Below are positions 43,585 through 52,069 of a DNA stretch of 64,000 bases, one piece after another. The position numbers and the translations under genes are program-made. The stretch is from an uncultured Desulfobacterales bacterium (lineage in GTDB: Bacteria > Desulfobacterota > Desulfobulbia > Desulfobulbales > Desulfocapsaceae): contig CALGIJ010000011.1 in NCBI GenBank assembly GCA_937915545.1, positions 124,001 through 188,000 of the forward strand, given 5' to 3'. Position 1 is the stretch's first letter; each line of letters opens with the position of its first letter. The notes beneath the pieces are model-generated. The model saw only the letters and a list, made by a program, of their open reading frames with translations. It had not been told where the DNA came from and ran no database searches.

Positions 43585-45320
43585 AAGGTTCTCGCAACCC
43601 ATATTGCCGCATCCGACGAAAAGGCCCTGAGCAGCTATCTCGACAGTCTCGATCCCCAGGAGACCGCCCGGGCGATGTCGAGTCTTTCGGAACAGGAGCA
43701 ATTGCGCCTGCTCGAACTGCTTCCTCCCGAGGACGCGGCCGAGCTCATCGAGGACATCCCCGATATCCAGGCCGCCGACCTGGTGGAGGAACTCGATTCG
43801 CAACAGGCGGCGAGAGTCATGGAGGAGTTGGACGGCGACCACCTCGTCGACGTACTCGCCGGGATGGACGCCAGTTCGAGCCGGGAAATCCTTGCGCGCA
43901 TGGATGCGGAGGATGCCGGCGAGGCCCGGAAATTCCTGGAGTATCCTGCCGACTGCAGCGGCGGCCTGATGATCTCGGAGTTCCTCTCCTACCGCCAGGA
44001 CGCCACCATCCGCGAGGTCCAGGACGACCTGCAGACCAACCGCGAGGAGTATACCGATTACCACGTGCAATACTTCTATGTCGAGGATGACGCGGGCCGC
44101 CTGGTCGGGGTCCTGCGTATCCACGACCTGCTCTTCCCCTCACGAACCACTCGGCTGGAGAGCATCATGATCAATACCCGATGTCGGTCTCCGATCATGC
44201 CTCCCTGCGCCAGTTCCAGGACTTCTTCGAGGAACACCACCTCTTCGGGGCGCCGGAGACCGACGGCTATGGCAGGTTGGTTGCGGTGATCCTGCCCTGC
44301 GTGGTGGAAGAGGCGGTCAATCGACAAAAGACCCAGAGCCTGCTCAGGATCAGCGGTATCATCGGGGGCGAGGAGTTCCGCACCATGCCGCTGCTCTCCC
44401 GTTCCGGGAGACGACTCTCCTGGCAGACCATGAATATCGCCTTGAACCTCATTGCCGCCAGTGTCATCGCCGTCTACCAGGATACCCTCGCCGCCATCAT
44501 TACCCTGGCGGTCTTCCTGCCCATGGTCAGCGACATGAGCGGATGTTCCGGCAACCAGGCGGTGGCGGTTTCCATGCGCGAACTCTCCCTGGGTCTGGTG
44601 CGGCCCACCGAACTCCTATGGGTGCTGGCCAAGGAGGCAAGGGTGGGGATCGTCAACGGGCTGTTTCTCGGCCTTGTCCTCGGGTTGATCGCCTATGTCT
44701 GGAAGGGCAACGCCTGGCTCGGGCTGGTGGTGGGCCAGGCCCTGGCCGCCGGCTTCAAGGAGGCCGCGCCCAAGTTCGCCCTCGACATCGTCGCCGAGTA
44801 CGAATACGCCCTGCAGGATCGCCAGTTCGGCCCCCTGGTGGCCAAGGTCAAGGCCGACAACCCCGAAGTCATCTACGCCTCCGGCTACTACTTCACCGCC
44901 GGGCCGCTGGTCTCGCAGTTGCGCACCGCCGGCATCACCACCCCGGTCATCGGCCAGGAGGGCTACGACTCCGACACGTTCATGGAGATCGCCGGCGACG
45001 CCGCCGAGGGCACCCTGCTCACCACCTCCCCCGACCGCGACTCCGAGTCGCCGGTCATCCAGGCCTTCATCGCCGACTTCAAGAAGGCCACCGGCATCGG
45101 CACCGACATGGTCGCCGCCTCCACCTACACCGTCGCCTACGTGCTCATCGACGGCTTCAAGAAGACTGGCGGCAAGGGCGGTGCGGCCCTGGTGCTTGGG
45201 GTGGTCGAGGCCTACGGCACCATCTACTTCGGCAAGCTGCTCGACCGCAACGCCATCGCTTTCGCCTTTCTCATCCTGGTGCTGATGGTCAGGCCCCAGG
45301 GATTGTTCTCCCGTCGTTGA
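43585..45320 (+). pseudogene. Triple chimera: MgtE - LivJ - LivH remnants in one frame
   Basis: The stretch begins right after a stop codon without a start, in the N-terminal domain of an MgtE-type magnesium transporter (LPPEDAAELIEDIPDIQAAD, LEYPADCSGGLMISEFLSYR). A single missing base in a C run near 44176 shifts the frame; MgtE continues in the next frame (LSWQTMNIALNLIAASVIA, MSGCSGNQAVAVSMRELSLG) to about 44735. There, in frame, it becomes the middle of a branched-chain amino acid binding protein LivJ (GFKEAAPKFALDIVAEYEYA, VIGQEGYDSDTFMEIAGDAA), and at about 45170-45195, again in frame, the last 40 residues of permease LivH (GVVEAYGTIYFGKLL ... VRPQGLFSRR) with its natural stop. The missing starts, missing domains and frameshift make function unlikely, although the part from 44181 to 45320 is open. 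Confidence 0.82.
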
Positions 45321-45331
45321 GGAACCCCGGC

Positions 45332-45823
45332 ATGAACTATGAAATCTCCCTGATGACCACCATGGCGATCAGCGTCCTCTTTGCCCTGTCGCTCAACCTC
45401 ATCACCGACTTCTGCGGGCAGATCAGCCTCGGCCACGCGGCCTTCCTCGGCATCGGCGCCTATCTCGCCGCCATGCTCGCCAAGGCCGGGGTGCCCTTTC
45501 TGCTCACCCTGCCCCTAGCCATGCTCCTCGCCGGGGCGGTGGGCACGGTAGTCGGCCTGACCAACCTGCGGGTGCGCGCCGATTTCCTGGCTATCACGAC
45601 CATGGGGATGAGCTTTCTGTTCTTCGGCATCCTCCTCCAGCGCGAGTGGCTGGGCGGCGAACTAGGCATCTCCGGCATCACTGGCAGCAACATGTCCAAG
45701 CTCAGCTATATGCTCTTCACCGTGTTCTGCACCATCCTCGTCATGACCCTGTGCATCTACCTGCGCCGCTCGCGGATGGGCCGGGTGTTCAACGGCACCG
45801 CCCTCGCCGGTTACTCGGCATGA
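45332..45823 (+). pseudogene. Truncated LivM-type ABC permease
   Basis: The ATG follows the LivH-type stop by 11 bases, the normal livH-livM layout. 163 residues: NLITDFCGQISLGHAAFLGI, LRVRADFLAITTMGMSFLF and YLRRSRMGRVF are typical of the first half of the branched-chain amino acid permease LivM, which is normally about 320 residues. After GRVF the sequence turns to NGTALAGYSA and a stop; the second half with the conserved coupling loop is missing. The truncation lies about 60 bases before the repeat that marks the island's right end, so the deletion or insertion endpoint is between 45790 and 45860. Confidence 0.75.
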
Positions 45824-45883
45824 TAGACGGCATCGCCCGGCGACTTGTTGAAGGAGGGGCAAACAATCTTTGTTCGTAAAAAG

Positions 45884-45902
45884 GCGGGACAGGAGCGGGA
45901 CA
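45884..45902 (+). repeat. Right copy of GCGGGACAGGAGCGGGACA (candidate integrase arm sites)
   Basis: Identical to 13607-13625 over 19 bases, same orientation, 58 bases from the intact tRNA-Arg 3' end. Together the two copies define both ends of the integrated region. Confidence 0.55.
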
Positions 45903-45922
45903 AACCTGCCATTAAAGAAAAG

Positions 45923-45951
45923 GGCACTTATCAATCATGTTGATAAGTGCC
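45923..45951 (-). terminator. Terminator of tRNA-Arg
   Basis: 12-bp perfect stem (GGCACTTATCAA, 45923-45934; complement 45940-45951), 5-nt loop, followed on the minus strand by CTTTTCTTT. It lies 9 bases past the CCA end. Confidence 0.75.
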
Positions 45952-45960
45952 TGATTTATT

Positions 45961-46037
45961 TGGTAGACGAGGCGGGATTCGAACCCGCGACCTTTGGCTT
46001 CGGAGGCCAACGCTCTATCCAGCTGAGCTACCCGTCC
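45961..46037 (-). tRNA. tRNA-Arg (anticodon CCG)
   Basis: 77 bases including an encoded CCA. Acceptor GGACGGG pairs with CTCGTCT (two G-U pairs), D arm GCTC/GAGC, anticodon stem TTGGC/GCCAA around the loop CTCCGAA (anticodon CCG, reading CGG), T arm GCGGG-TTCGAAT-CCCGC. It is intact, so the integrated region restored the 3' end. It is the target of the integrase-bearing island; the partner fragment is at 13426-13473. Confidence 0.95.
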
Positions 46038-46149
46038 ATACGTGGTATCGTTGATGGGCATCGCGGGCATTGCCGGGCGGTGCTGTGCCTGCCGTTAATA
46101 CCCGAAACGCGCGCAAGATGCGAGAAGAATACTCGCTTCCTCGCCCTTT

Positions 46150-46461
46150 TCAATCACTTTCTTGCCGGCTTCTGTCGAGATGATCCTGCCACTCGAGGGG
46201 CAGCAGCGATTTCTTCAGGGTGTTGCAGTTCTTGCAGGATGGCACCAGGTTATCCTTGGTGGAACGCCCTCCCCGGGCCAGGGGCACAAGGTGATCCATG
46301 GTCAGTTCGTGGAAAGGAAACTTCTTTCCGCAGTAGTGGCAGAGGCCCGGGGCGGTCTTCTGCTGCCACCACCTGGTTTTGCGCAGTTCCCTCGCCTTGG
46401 CGCGCTCGGCGCGGATGACCGCCTCGTCCGGGCAGTCGAAGTCGTCGTAGTTGCCCCTCAC
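46150..46461 (-). CDS. Small HNH nuclease-like protein
   Basis: A 103-residue protein whose C-terminal 60 residues form an HNH zinc finger: CHYCGKKFPFHELTMDHLVP, then ARGGRSTKDNLVPSCKNCN, with the two CxxC pairs and the His-Asn catalytic positions present. HNH domains cut DNA or RNA with a divalent metal. The N-terminal 35 residues are charged (ERAKARELRKTRWWQQK). It overlaps the end of folC by 4 bases, so it is expressed with it, and lies immediately next to tRNA-Arg outside the island. Stand-alone HNH proteins of this size are common and their targets mostly unknown. Confidence 0.85.
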   Translation of the reverse strand: MRGNYDDFDCPDEAVIRAERAKARELRKTRWWQQKTAPGLCHYCGKKFPFHELTMDHLVPLARGGRSTKDNLVPSCKNCNTLKKSLLPLEWQDHLDRSRQESD

Positions 46462-47765
46462 CTCGCCAGTTCCCCCAGCAGCAGCCGACGCACCTCGCCA
46501 AGCAGGTACAGCGAGCCGGCGACCAGCAGCAGATCTTCCTCTCCGGCCTGCCCACGGGCCTGCTCAAGGGCCAGCACAATATCGTCCTCGCAGATGACCT
46601 GGCCAGGCCAGGACGGGGGCAGCACATCCCGCAGCTGCCCGGGGCTGGCGGCGCGCTCCCCGGCCGGCCGGGTGAAGACGAAGATATCGACCAACGGCGC
46701 CATCGACGCCATAGTCGCCCTGAGGTCCTTATCGACCATGGCCCCCCACAGGGCGACGAGGCGACGGCGCGGGAACCTGGTCGCCAGGGTCTCCGCCAAA
46801 TTCTTGACACCATCGGGATTATGCGCCCCATCGAGGAGATAGCGACTCTTCCGCCCATCTTCTGCTGCCAGCTCGAAATACTCCATACGCCCCGGCCACT
46901 TCACCTCGGCCAGCCCGCGGCGTACCTCATCCAGACCGATGGTGAAACCACGCTGCCGCAGAAGCTGGGCGGCAGCCAGCACCAGCGCATCGTTATCCGG
47001 CTGGGCCTGGCTCTCACGGCTGCTGCGCAGCCGTTCCAGAACAAGGCCACCCAGGGCGACGCCGCCTCGCCAGTCCCAGCTACCATCGGCATTGCGCGCA
47101 TAGTCAAATTCTTGGCCAAGGACATAAAGGGGTGCCTGGCGCTCCCCAGCCACCCGGGCGATGACCGCCGCCGCCTCGGGATGAACAGCCCCCGAGACCA
47201 CCGGTACCCCAACCTTGATGATGCCCGCCTTCTCCGCGGCGATCTCGGCTAGGGTGTTCCCAAGATAGGCCTCGTGGTCCATGCTGACGCTGGTGATCAC
47301 CGAGAGCAGCGGGGTGACCACGTTGGTGGCGTCGAGCCGCCCGCCCATGCCGGTCTCGAACATCACCACATCCACCTCCGACTCAGCGAACCACAGCAGC
47401 CCGAGAGCGGTGGTAAACTCGAAATAGGTGATCTTCTCCTCCCCCAGCACGGCACAGATCCTCTCCCCCAAGGCGGCGAAGGTGCTCTCGTCGATATAGT
47501 CGCGGCCGATGCGGAAGCGCTCGCGCACAGAGCTCAGGTGCGGCGAGGTATAGACCCCGACCCGGTAGCCGGCCAGGGTGAGGATCTCGGCCAGCGCCGA
47601 ACATACCGAGCCCTTGCCGTTGGTGCCGGCGACATGGACGAAGGCCAGCTTCCGCTCGGGATGGTCGACCCGGGCGAGAAAGCTTTCCATCGCCTCGAGG
47701 CCGAGCTTGATCTTGTGCATCTGCAAGGCCTCGAGATGGGCAAGTACATCGAGGAAGGTCATCAT
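46458..47765 (-). CDS. folC: Bifunctional folylpolyglutamate synthase/dihydrofolate synthase
   Basis: A 435-residue Mur-ligase-type enzyme: P-loop GTNGKGSVCSALAEIL, then YTSPHLSSVRERF, FEFTTALGLLWFAE, GMGGRLDATNVV and LLDGAHNPDGVK, all characteristic of FolC. It adds L-glutamate to dihydropteroate and to folates using ATP in the cytoplasm. GAGG sits just upstream of tandem ATGs; the first is used here. It is followed, with a 4-base overlap, by the HNH gene. Together with the PabB-PabC fusion at 56.6 kb, two folate genes lie in this window, in separate transcripts. Confidence 0.93.
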   Translation of the reverse strand: MMTFLDVLAHLEALQMHKIKLGLEAMESFLARVDHPERKLAFVHVAGTNGKGSVCSALAEILTLAGYRVGVYTSPHLSSVRERFRIGRDYIDESTFAALGERICAVLGEEKITYFEFTTALGLLWFAESEVDVVMFETGMGGRLDATNVVTPLLSVITSVSMDHEAYLGNTLAEIAAEKAGIIKVGVPVVSGAVHPEAAAVIARVAGERQAPLYVLGQEFDYARNADGSWDWRGGVALGGLVLERLRSSRESQAQPDNDALVLAAAQLLRQRGFTIGLDEVRRGLAEVKWPGRMEYFELAAEDGRKSRYLLDGAHNPDGVKNLAETLATRFPRRRLVALWGAMVDKDLRATMASMAPLVDIFVFTRPAGERAASPGQLRDVLPPSWPGQVICEDDIVLALEQARGQAGEEDLLLVAGSLYLLGEVRRLLLGELAR

Positions 47766-47808
47766 CTTATCCTCTGGAAGGCAGAAAATGGGGGGAAGGC
47801 AGATAGTG

Positions 47809-50004
47809 TCAAAGAATCGTCAGTTTGGCGTAGTCGAGATGGAGGGTCTTCAGACCATGGCGATCGAATTGGATGTCGAGGGAGCGGCCAGACGGTTTTT
47901 TGACAACGGTGCCGATGCCAAAGAAGGGGTGATTGACCTTGACCCCGACGGTGAAGGCGTCGGCCTCGAGCTTTTTGGTCCTGGTGCGCCGCGGCGCCGC
48001 CACCTCCGGCAGCACCTTGACAGCACCGCCGAGGCTGCCGAAGTCCCCCCCGAGCAAGGTCTTGCCGGCCAGGCGCCGGTAATAGCCCTTGCCGATCTCC
48101 CCGAGGAAGGGCGACATGCCGACCCGATGAAACTGCCGATCCTGGCTCATCAGCTGTTTGGGATAGGAAAGGTAGAGATACTTCTTGGCTCTCGTCACCG
48201 CCACGTAGAGCAGGCGCCGCTCCTCCTCCCACTGCTCGCCGAAGGTGGCGGCGGCATGGGGGAAGCGGCCCTCGGCCACGCCGATGACGAACACCGCCTC
48301 AAACTCCAGTCCCTTGGCGGAGTGGATGGTCGAGAGTACCAGCCGGTCCATGTCCGCGCCGGCGGCGTCCCCCTCCTCCGGCGGGTCGAGGCTGGTGTCG
48401 TCGATGAAGCTCTGCAGGTCGTCATACCCGTCCATAATGCCCTTGAGCTGGTCGATATCCTTGCGCCGCTTGGGGTAGTCGTCGTGGTAGAGGCGTTCGA
48501 AGATCGGCACATAGTAGTCGAGCACCAGCTCGTACAAGGCAGGAAGGCTGTGGCTTTGCCGCAGGAGCTTCTCGAAAAGCTCCACCAGGCGCTGGTAGGC
48601 CTGCTTCCAGCTCTTGCCGGGGACGTAGGCTGCCAGGGCCTGGAAGGGGTCGGTGGCCGCGGCCACCACCGTGGAGATCTTCTGGGCGGTGGTCGGCCCG
48701 ACATGCTCCAGCTGCAGGAGGATGCGGTTCCACGACAGGGTGTCGAGGGGGTTGACGAGGACGCGCATGAAGGCGATCATATCCTTCATATGGGCCGCCT
48801 CGGTGAGCTTGAGGCCGCCGCGCTTCTCGTAGTCGAGGGCGGCGCCGCTCAGCTCGAGCTCCAGCTTGTAGCTGTGAAAGCTGGAGCGGAAGAGAATGGC
48901 GATCTCCGGCGCCCTCACTCCTTCGGCGAGCAGCTCGCGGACTGTCGCCACCACGAAGGCCGCCTCGTCGCGCTCGTCGCTGGCGCCGTAGACCATGGGC
49001 TGAATATCCCCGGGCAGGCGGGTGAAGAGGCTCTTGGCATATTTCTCGGCGGCGTGTTCGATAAGCTCGTTGGCAAAGCTGAGAATCGGCTGGGTGGAAC
49101 GGTAGTTCTCCTCGAGCTTGATCACCGTGGTTCCGGCGAAGAGCTTGGGGAAGCGGATGATATTGTAGAAATCGGCGCCGCGGAAGGAATAGATCGACTG
49201 CGAGTCGTCACCGACCACCATGACGTTGTCGTGAGAACAGGCGGCGAGGCGGACGATATCGGCCTGGATGAGGTTGGTGTCCTGGTACTCGTCGACCATG
49301 ATATGGGAAAAGCGCCCGGAGATGGCCTGTCGCGTGTCCTCGCTCTCTTCGAGGAGCCGCTTCCAGTTGACCAGCAGGTCGTCATAATCCATCAGGCCGT
49401 GCTCGAACTTGAAGCGCTGATAGTGATGACGCAGGGAAAGGATCTCCTCCTGGTGCTCGGCGAGGTGGGCGTAGTGGTTGGCGATGAGCTCCTCGAGGGG
49501 AATCGACTTGTTGACCGAGCCGCTGATCAGGTCGAGCAGGGTGCGCCGCGAGGGAAAACGCTGCCCGGCCTTGCCCAGGCCGAGCGACGACTTGAGCAGG
49601 TTGAGGATGCCTTCGGCGTCGCCACGATCGATAATGGTGAAGCTCGACCCGTAGCCGAGCCGCCCCCCGTAACGCCTGAGGAGCATGGCCCCGATGCCGT
49701 GAAAGGTGCCGCCGACGACACGGCGGCAGCTGTCGTTGAGCAGGCGACCCGCTCGCCACAACATCTCCTGGCTGGCGCGGCGGGTAAAGGTGAGCAGGAG
49801 GATGGACTCGGGGGGCACGCCCTGCTCCACCAGATGGGCGAGGCGATAGACCAGGGTGCGTGTCTTGCCGCTGCCGGCCCCGGCGATGACCAGTACCGGG
49901 CCGGTGATGGTCGTCACCGCCTGGTATTGCGATTCGTTGAGTTGTCGAGGAGTTACGATGGCCGAAGGCGTTGCCGCGGCCGGAAAGTCGCCGGAAAGTG
50001 TCAT
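47809..50004 (-). CDS. UvrD/PcrA-family superfamily 1 DNA helicase
   Basis: A 731-residue 3'-5' helicase: Q motif (LNESQYQAV), Walker A GAGSGKTRTL, motif Ia LLLTFTRRASQEM, motif II VDEYQDTN, motif III GDDSQSIYSFRGA, motif IV ENYRS, motif V STIHSAKGLEF and motif VI VAVTRAKKYLY. The C-terminal tail HPFFGIGTVVKK is the PcrA/UvrD RNA-polymerase-contact-like end. Roles are nucleotide excision repair and replication-fork maintenance. I use the ATG at 50002-50004; a TTG 36 bases upstream would add 12 residues. It lies 43 bases from folC on the same strand. Confidence 0.9.
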   Translation of the reverse strand: MTLSGDFPAAATPSAIVTPRQLNESQYQAVTTITGPVLVIAGAGSGKTRTLVYRLAHLVEQGVPPESILLLTFTRRASQEMLWRAGRLLNDSCRRVVGGTFHGIGAMLLRRYGGRLGYGSSFTIIDRGDAEGILNLLKSSLGLGKAGQRFPSRRTLLDLISGSVNKSIPLEELIANHYAHLAEHQEEILSLRHHYQRFKFEHGLMDYDDLLVNWKRLLEESEDTRQAISGRFSHIMVDEYQDTNLIQADIVRLAACSHDNVMVVGDDSQSIYSFRGADFYNIIRFPKLFAGTTVIKLEENYRSTQPILSFANELIEHAAEKYAKSLFTRLPGDIQPMVYGASDERDEAAFVVATVRELLAEGVRAPEIAILFRSSFHSYKLELELSGAALDYEKRGGLKLTEAAHMKDMIAFMRVLVNPLDTLSWNRILLQLEHVGPTTAQKISTVVAAATDPFQALAAYVPGKSWKQAYQRLVELFEKLLRQSHSLPALYELVLDYYVPIFERLYHDDYPKRRKDIDQLKGIMDGYDDLQSFIDDTSLDPPEEGDAAGADMDRLVLSTIHSAKGLEFEAVFVIGVAEGRFPHAAATFGEQWEEERRLLYVAVTRAKKYLYLSYPKQLMSQDRQFHRVGMSPFLGEIGKGYYRRLAGKTLLGGDFGSLGGAVKVLPEVAAPRRTRTKKLEADAFTVGVKVNHPFFGIGTVVKKPSGRSLDIQFDRHGLKTLHLDYAKLTIL

Positions 50005-50046
50005 GGCCGCCACTTTACCACAGGGGTCGGGAGGAGGCAACAGCGG

Positions 50047-50074
50047 TTGACAATTTGCGCGCTGCTGGTATAGT
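50047..50074 (+). promoter_or_regulatory. Candidate sigma-70 promoter
   Basis: Consensus TTGACA (50047-50052), 16-bp spacer, TATAGT (50069-50074), 75 bases before the next plus-strand gene. Confidence 0.6.
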
Positions 50075-50148
50075 ATCGACCTCCACGCAACGCCTGGAAA
50101 TCAGGCACTGTTACCGTCAACCACCCCGGATCAGGACAGCGACCTATC

Positions 50149-50547
50149 ATGGCAGACGACACCTTCAAGGCCCTTCTCACCCCGGAAAACCTGGCAAAAA
50201 TATTCCCCAGGGAGCGCAGCAACGATTTCTTCGACGCCCTCTTCGGCGACGCCAGCGAAGGCGCCTACGACATTGAGCTGGCCTATCGCGATTTCAAAGG
50301 CGACACCCTGACCATGGACCTGCGCCTTCATGAGCGCCCCAACCGCTGCCTGGCCTGCAACCTCACCCAGGGGCTGCCCCAGGTCTTCTCCCGCCACCCG
50401 GTGATAAACATCAAGGGCGTGGTCAGGGAACTGCAAAACCTGTTTGGCGACGGCATCCGCCTCGGCGAGTGGTCGCTCGGCTATACCGAGCAGCAGAAAC
50501 GATCCCTGCATGTCATTCCCTTGAAGATCAAGGTGGAGAAGGCGTAA
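50149..50547 (+). CDS. Small conserved-looking protein of unknown function
   Basis: A 132-residue soluble protein (MADDTFKALLTPENLAKIFP ... GAYDIELAYRDFKGD ... HVIPLKIKVEKA) with balanced composition, a single CLAC cysteine pair near residue 70 and no signal or membrane segment. The LTP.....IFP..R..DFFDALFGD opening and beta-rich second half suggest a compact alpha/beta domain; no family recognised. It has a near-consensus promoter and is closed by a perfect palindromic terminator, so it is a genuine single-gene unit. Confidence 0.7.
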   Translation: MADDTFKALLTPENLAKIFPRERSNDFFDALFGDASEGAYDIELAYRDFKGDTLTMDLRLHERPNRCLACNLTQGLPQVFSRHPVINIKGVVRELQNLFGDGIRLGEWSLGYTEQQKRSLHVIPLKIKVEKA

Positions 50548-50611
50548 AGGCCCACTCCGGCCCGGGCCCGCCCGTCTTCCAGGATGGCGCCAGCCGAACA
50601 TTTCCCACCGT

Positions 50612-50655
50612 AAAACGCATCGGGCCGACTCCATGGAGTCGGCCCGATGCGTTTT
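50612..50655. terminator. Perfect 44-bp palindrome, bidirectional terminator
   Basis: AAAACGCATCGGGCCGACTC and its exact complement meet around a central CATG. The run of A on the left and T on the right makes it a terminator in both directions, serving the convergent genes 50149 and 50677. Confidence 0.85.
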
Positions 50656-50676
50656 GTCCTGTAGTATTCCCAGCCT

Positions 50677-51744
50677 TTATGCCACCGCCACCCGTGAGCG
50701 CCCTTCGGCTTTGGCGTGATAGAGGATGTCGTCGGTGCGCTCCATCCACTGCTTGAGGGTCTCACCACGACGCAACTCGGACATGCCGATGCTGATGCCC
50801 AGTTTGCTACCTTCGTCGGCACGGATATCGAGATCGTTGACCGCCTGACAGAGACGCTCGGCGAGGATACGGCCGCTGCGCAGGTCGGTGTTGTCGAGCA
50901 CCAGGAGGAACTCGTCGCCACCCATGCGCACCAGCAGATCTGTTGAGCGAACGGCCCGCTTGAGCACCGCCGCTACTGCCTTGAGCACCTCGTCGCCCCG
51001 TTGATGCCCGAGGACGTCGTTGATCTGCTTGAAGTGGTCGAGATCCATCGAGACCATGGTCAGCGGGTTGTGGTAGCGGCGCGCGCTGTCCATCATGGCG
51101 TGGATGCGATCCTCGAAGACCCTGCGATTGTTGAGGCCGGTCAGGGCGTCACAGCTGGCGCGCTCGAAGAGTTCCTCGTATTCCAGACCGCGCCGCAGAC
51201 ACTCGGCGAGGATCTCCAGGGAGTGATTGACGAGTTCCATCTCCTCTTTATCGAGTTCGCGCCCTTCCTTGAGGATGAGGAGGATGCCGGCGTCGTCGCT
51301 GCTCTCGAAAATCCATTTATAGGCATAGCGTCCGTCTTCCGCGGCCAGTGCCCCGGCGAGGGTGGTCTTCTCCTCGATGAGGCGCTCGGCCAGGGCGATG
51401 GCCTTGCGGCGATAGGGCCCATGGCCGGAGCAGAAGAGATGGCGCTTTTTGCGCTGACTGTTGTTGTAGCCGATGAGCTCGTGGGCGACGAGCGGCATCA
51501 GCCATACCGAGTAGGCTTCGATCATGCCGCTCAGGCTGAGCACGCCGGCCATGCGGCCGTGCAGCCTGTTGATGAGGTCGAGGCGCTCGGACTGCTTCCT
51601 GAGGTTGTCAAGTTCAACCATAACTTTTTCCAGATCGGCATGGTCCTGGGGCCGAAGGGGAAATCGCTCTATGTTCGATAATGCGGTCATGGATGATGGT
51701 CCTGAACAGTTATGCTCTTTGACTGGCGTAAAGTGACGATTCAT
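50677..51744 (-). CDS. Diguanylate cyclase (GGDEF)
   Basis: A 355-residue soluble protein. The N-terminal 190 residues form a GAF-like or unknown sensor with KRHLFCSGHGPYRRKAI; residues about 195-350 are a GGDEF domain with DALTGLNNRR, MDLDHFKQINDVLGHQRGD and RMGGDEF. The catalytic GGDEF is intact and an RSTD (RxxD) inhibitory site lies five residues before it, so it should make cyclic di-GMP with product inhibition. AGGGAAAA precedes the ATG used; another in-frame ATG is 18 codons later. Alone on the minus strand, convergent with the small gene at 50149. Confidence 0.9.
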   Translation of the reverse strand: MNRHFTPVKEHNCSGPSSMTALSNIERFPLRPQDHADLEKVMVELDNLRKQSERLDLINRLHGRMAGVLSLSGMIEAYSVWLMPLVAHELIGYNNSQRKKRHLFCSGHGPYRRKAIALAERLIEEKTTLAGALAAEDGRYAYKWIFESSDDAGILLILKEGRELDKEEMELVNHSLEILAECLRRGLEYEELFERASCDALTGLNNRRVFEDRIHAMMDSARRYHNPLTMVSMDLDHFKQINDVLGHQRGDEVLKAVAAVLKRAVRSTDLLVRMGGDEFLLVLDNTDLRSGRILAERLCQAVNDLDIRADEGSKLGISIGMSELRRGETLKQWMERTDDILYHAKAEGRSRVAVA

Positions 51745-52069
51745 TTTTCCCTAAGTTACGTATCGTCCATCCGGGGCCGATTCTTTACCCCCGAGAGTTG
51801 AATTTTTTAAAGCATAATCCGTGCCAGTACCATAGTCGCTTTTGTTCTCCATTCGGCAACCTTTCGTTTTTCCAGAGCTTCTCTCTCGCCGCCGCCATCA
51901 TGCCCCCCCCGCCACGGCCACGTCCCAAACAAGGGCACCGACACCCCCAGTAGCCTGTGACAGTATTTTGACACCGGCCGCGATCGAAAAGCCTTTGACA
52001 AGGGGCGGGAGGCGCAGTACTCCTCTGGCAATCGGCGCAAGAGCCGCCGGCAGACCAGCGGAGATCAGC
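51745..52069. other. Divergent intergenic region
   Basis: Carries the upstream regions of the diguanylate cyclase (minus) and the hexosaminidase (plus), with an AT-rich patch at 51797-51825. An open frame runs from 51842 into the hexosaminidase but has no protein-like character before 52070. No further feature seen. Confidence 0.5.

Noticed and set aside
45870..46418. Plus-strand open frame containing VDEAGFEPATFGFGG
   Set aside because: This peptide is the well-known false translation of the antisense strand of a tRNA; the bases are the tRNA-Arg gene itself.
51842..52069. N-terminal extension of the hexosaminidase by 76 residues
   Set aside because: Composition is Arg/Pro/Thr-rich noise without a signal peptide; the GTG at 52070 has a proper ribosome-binding site and fits the family's start.
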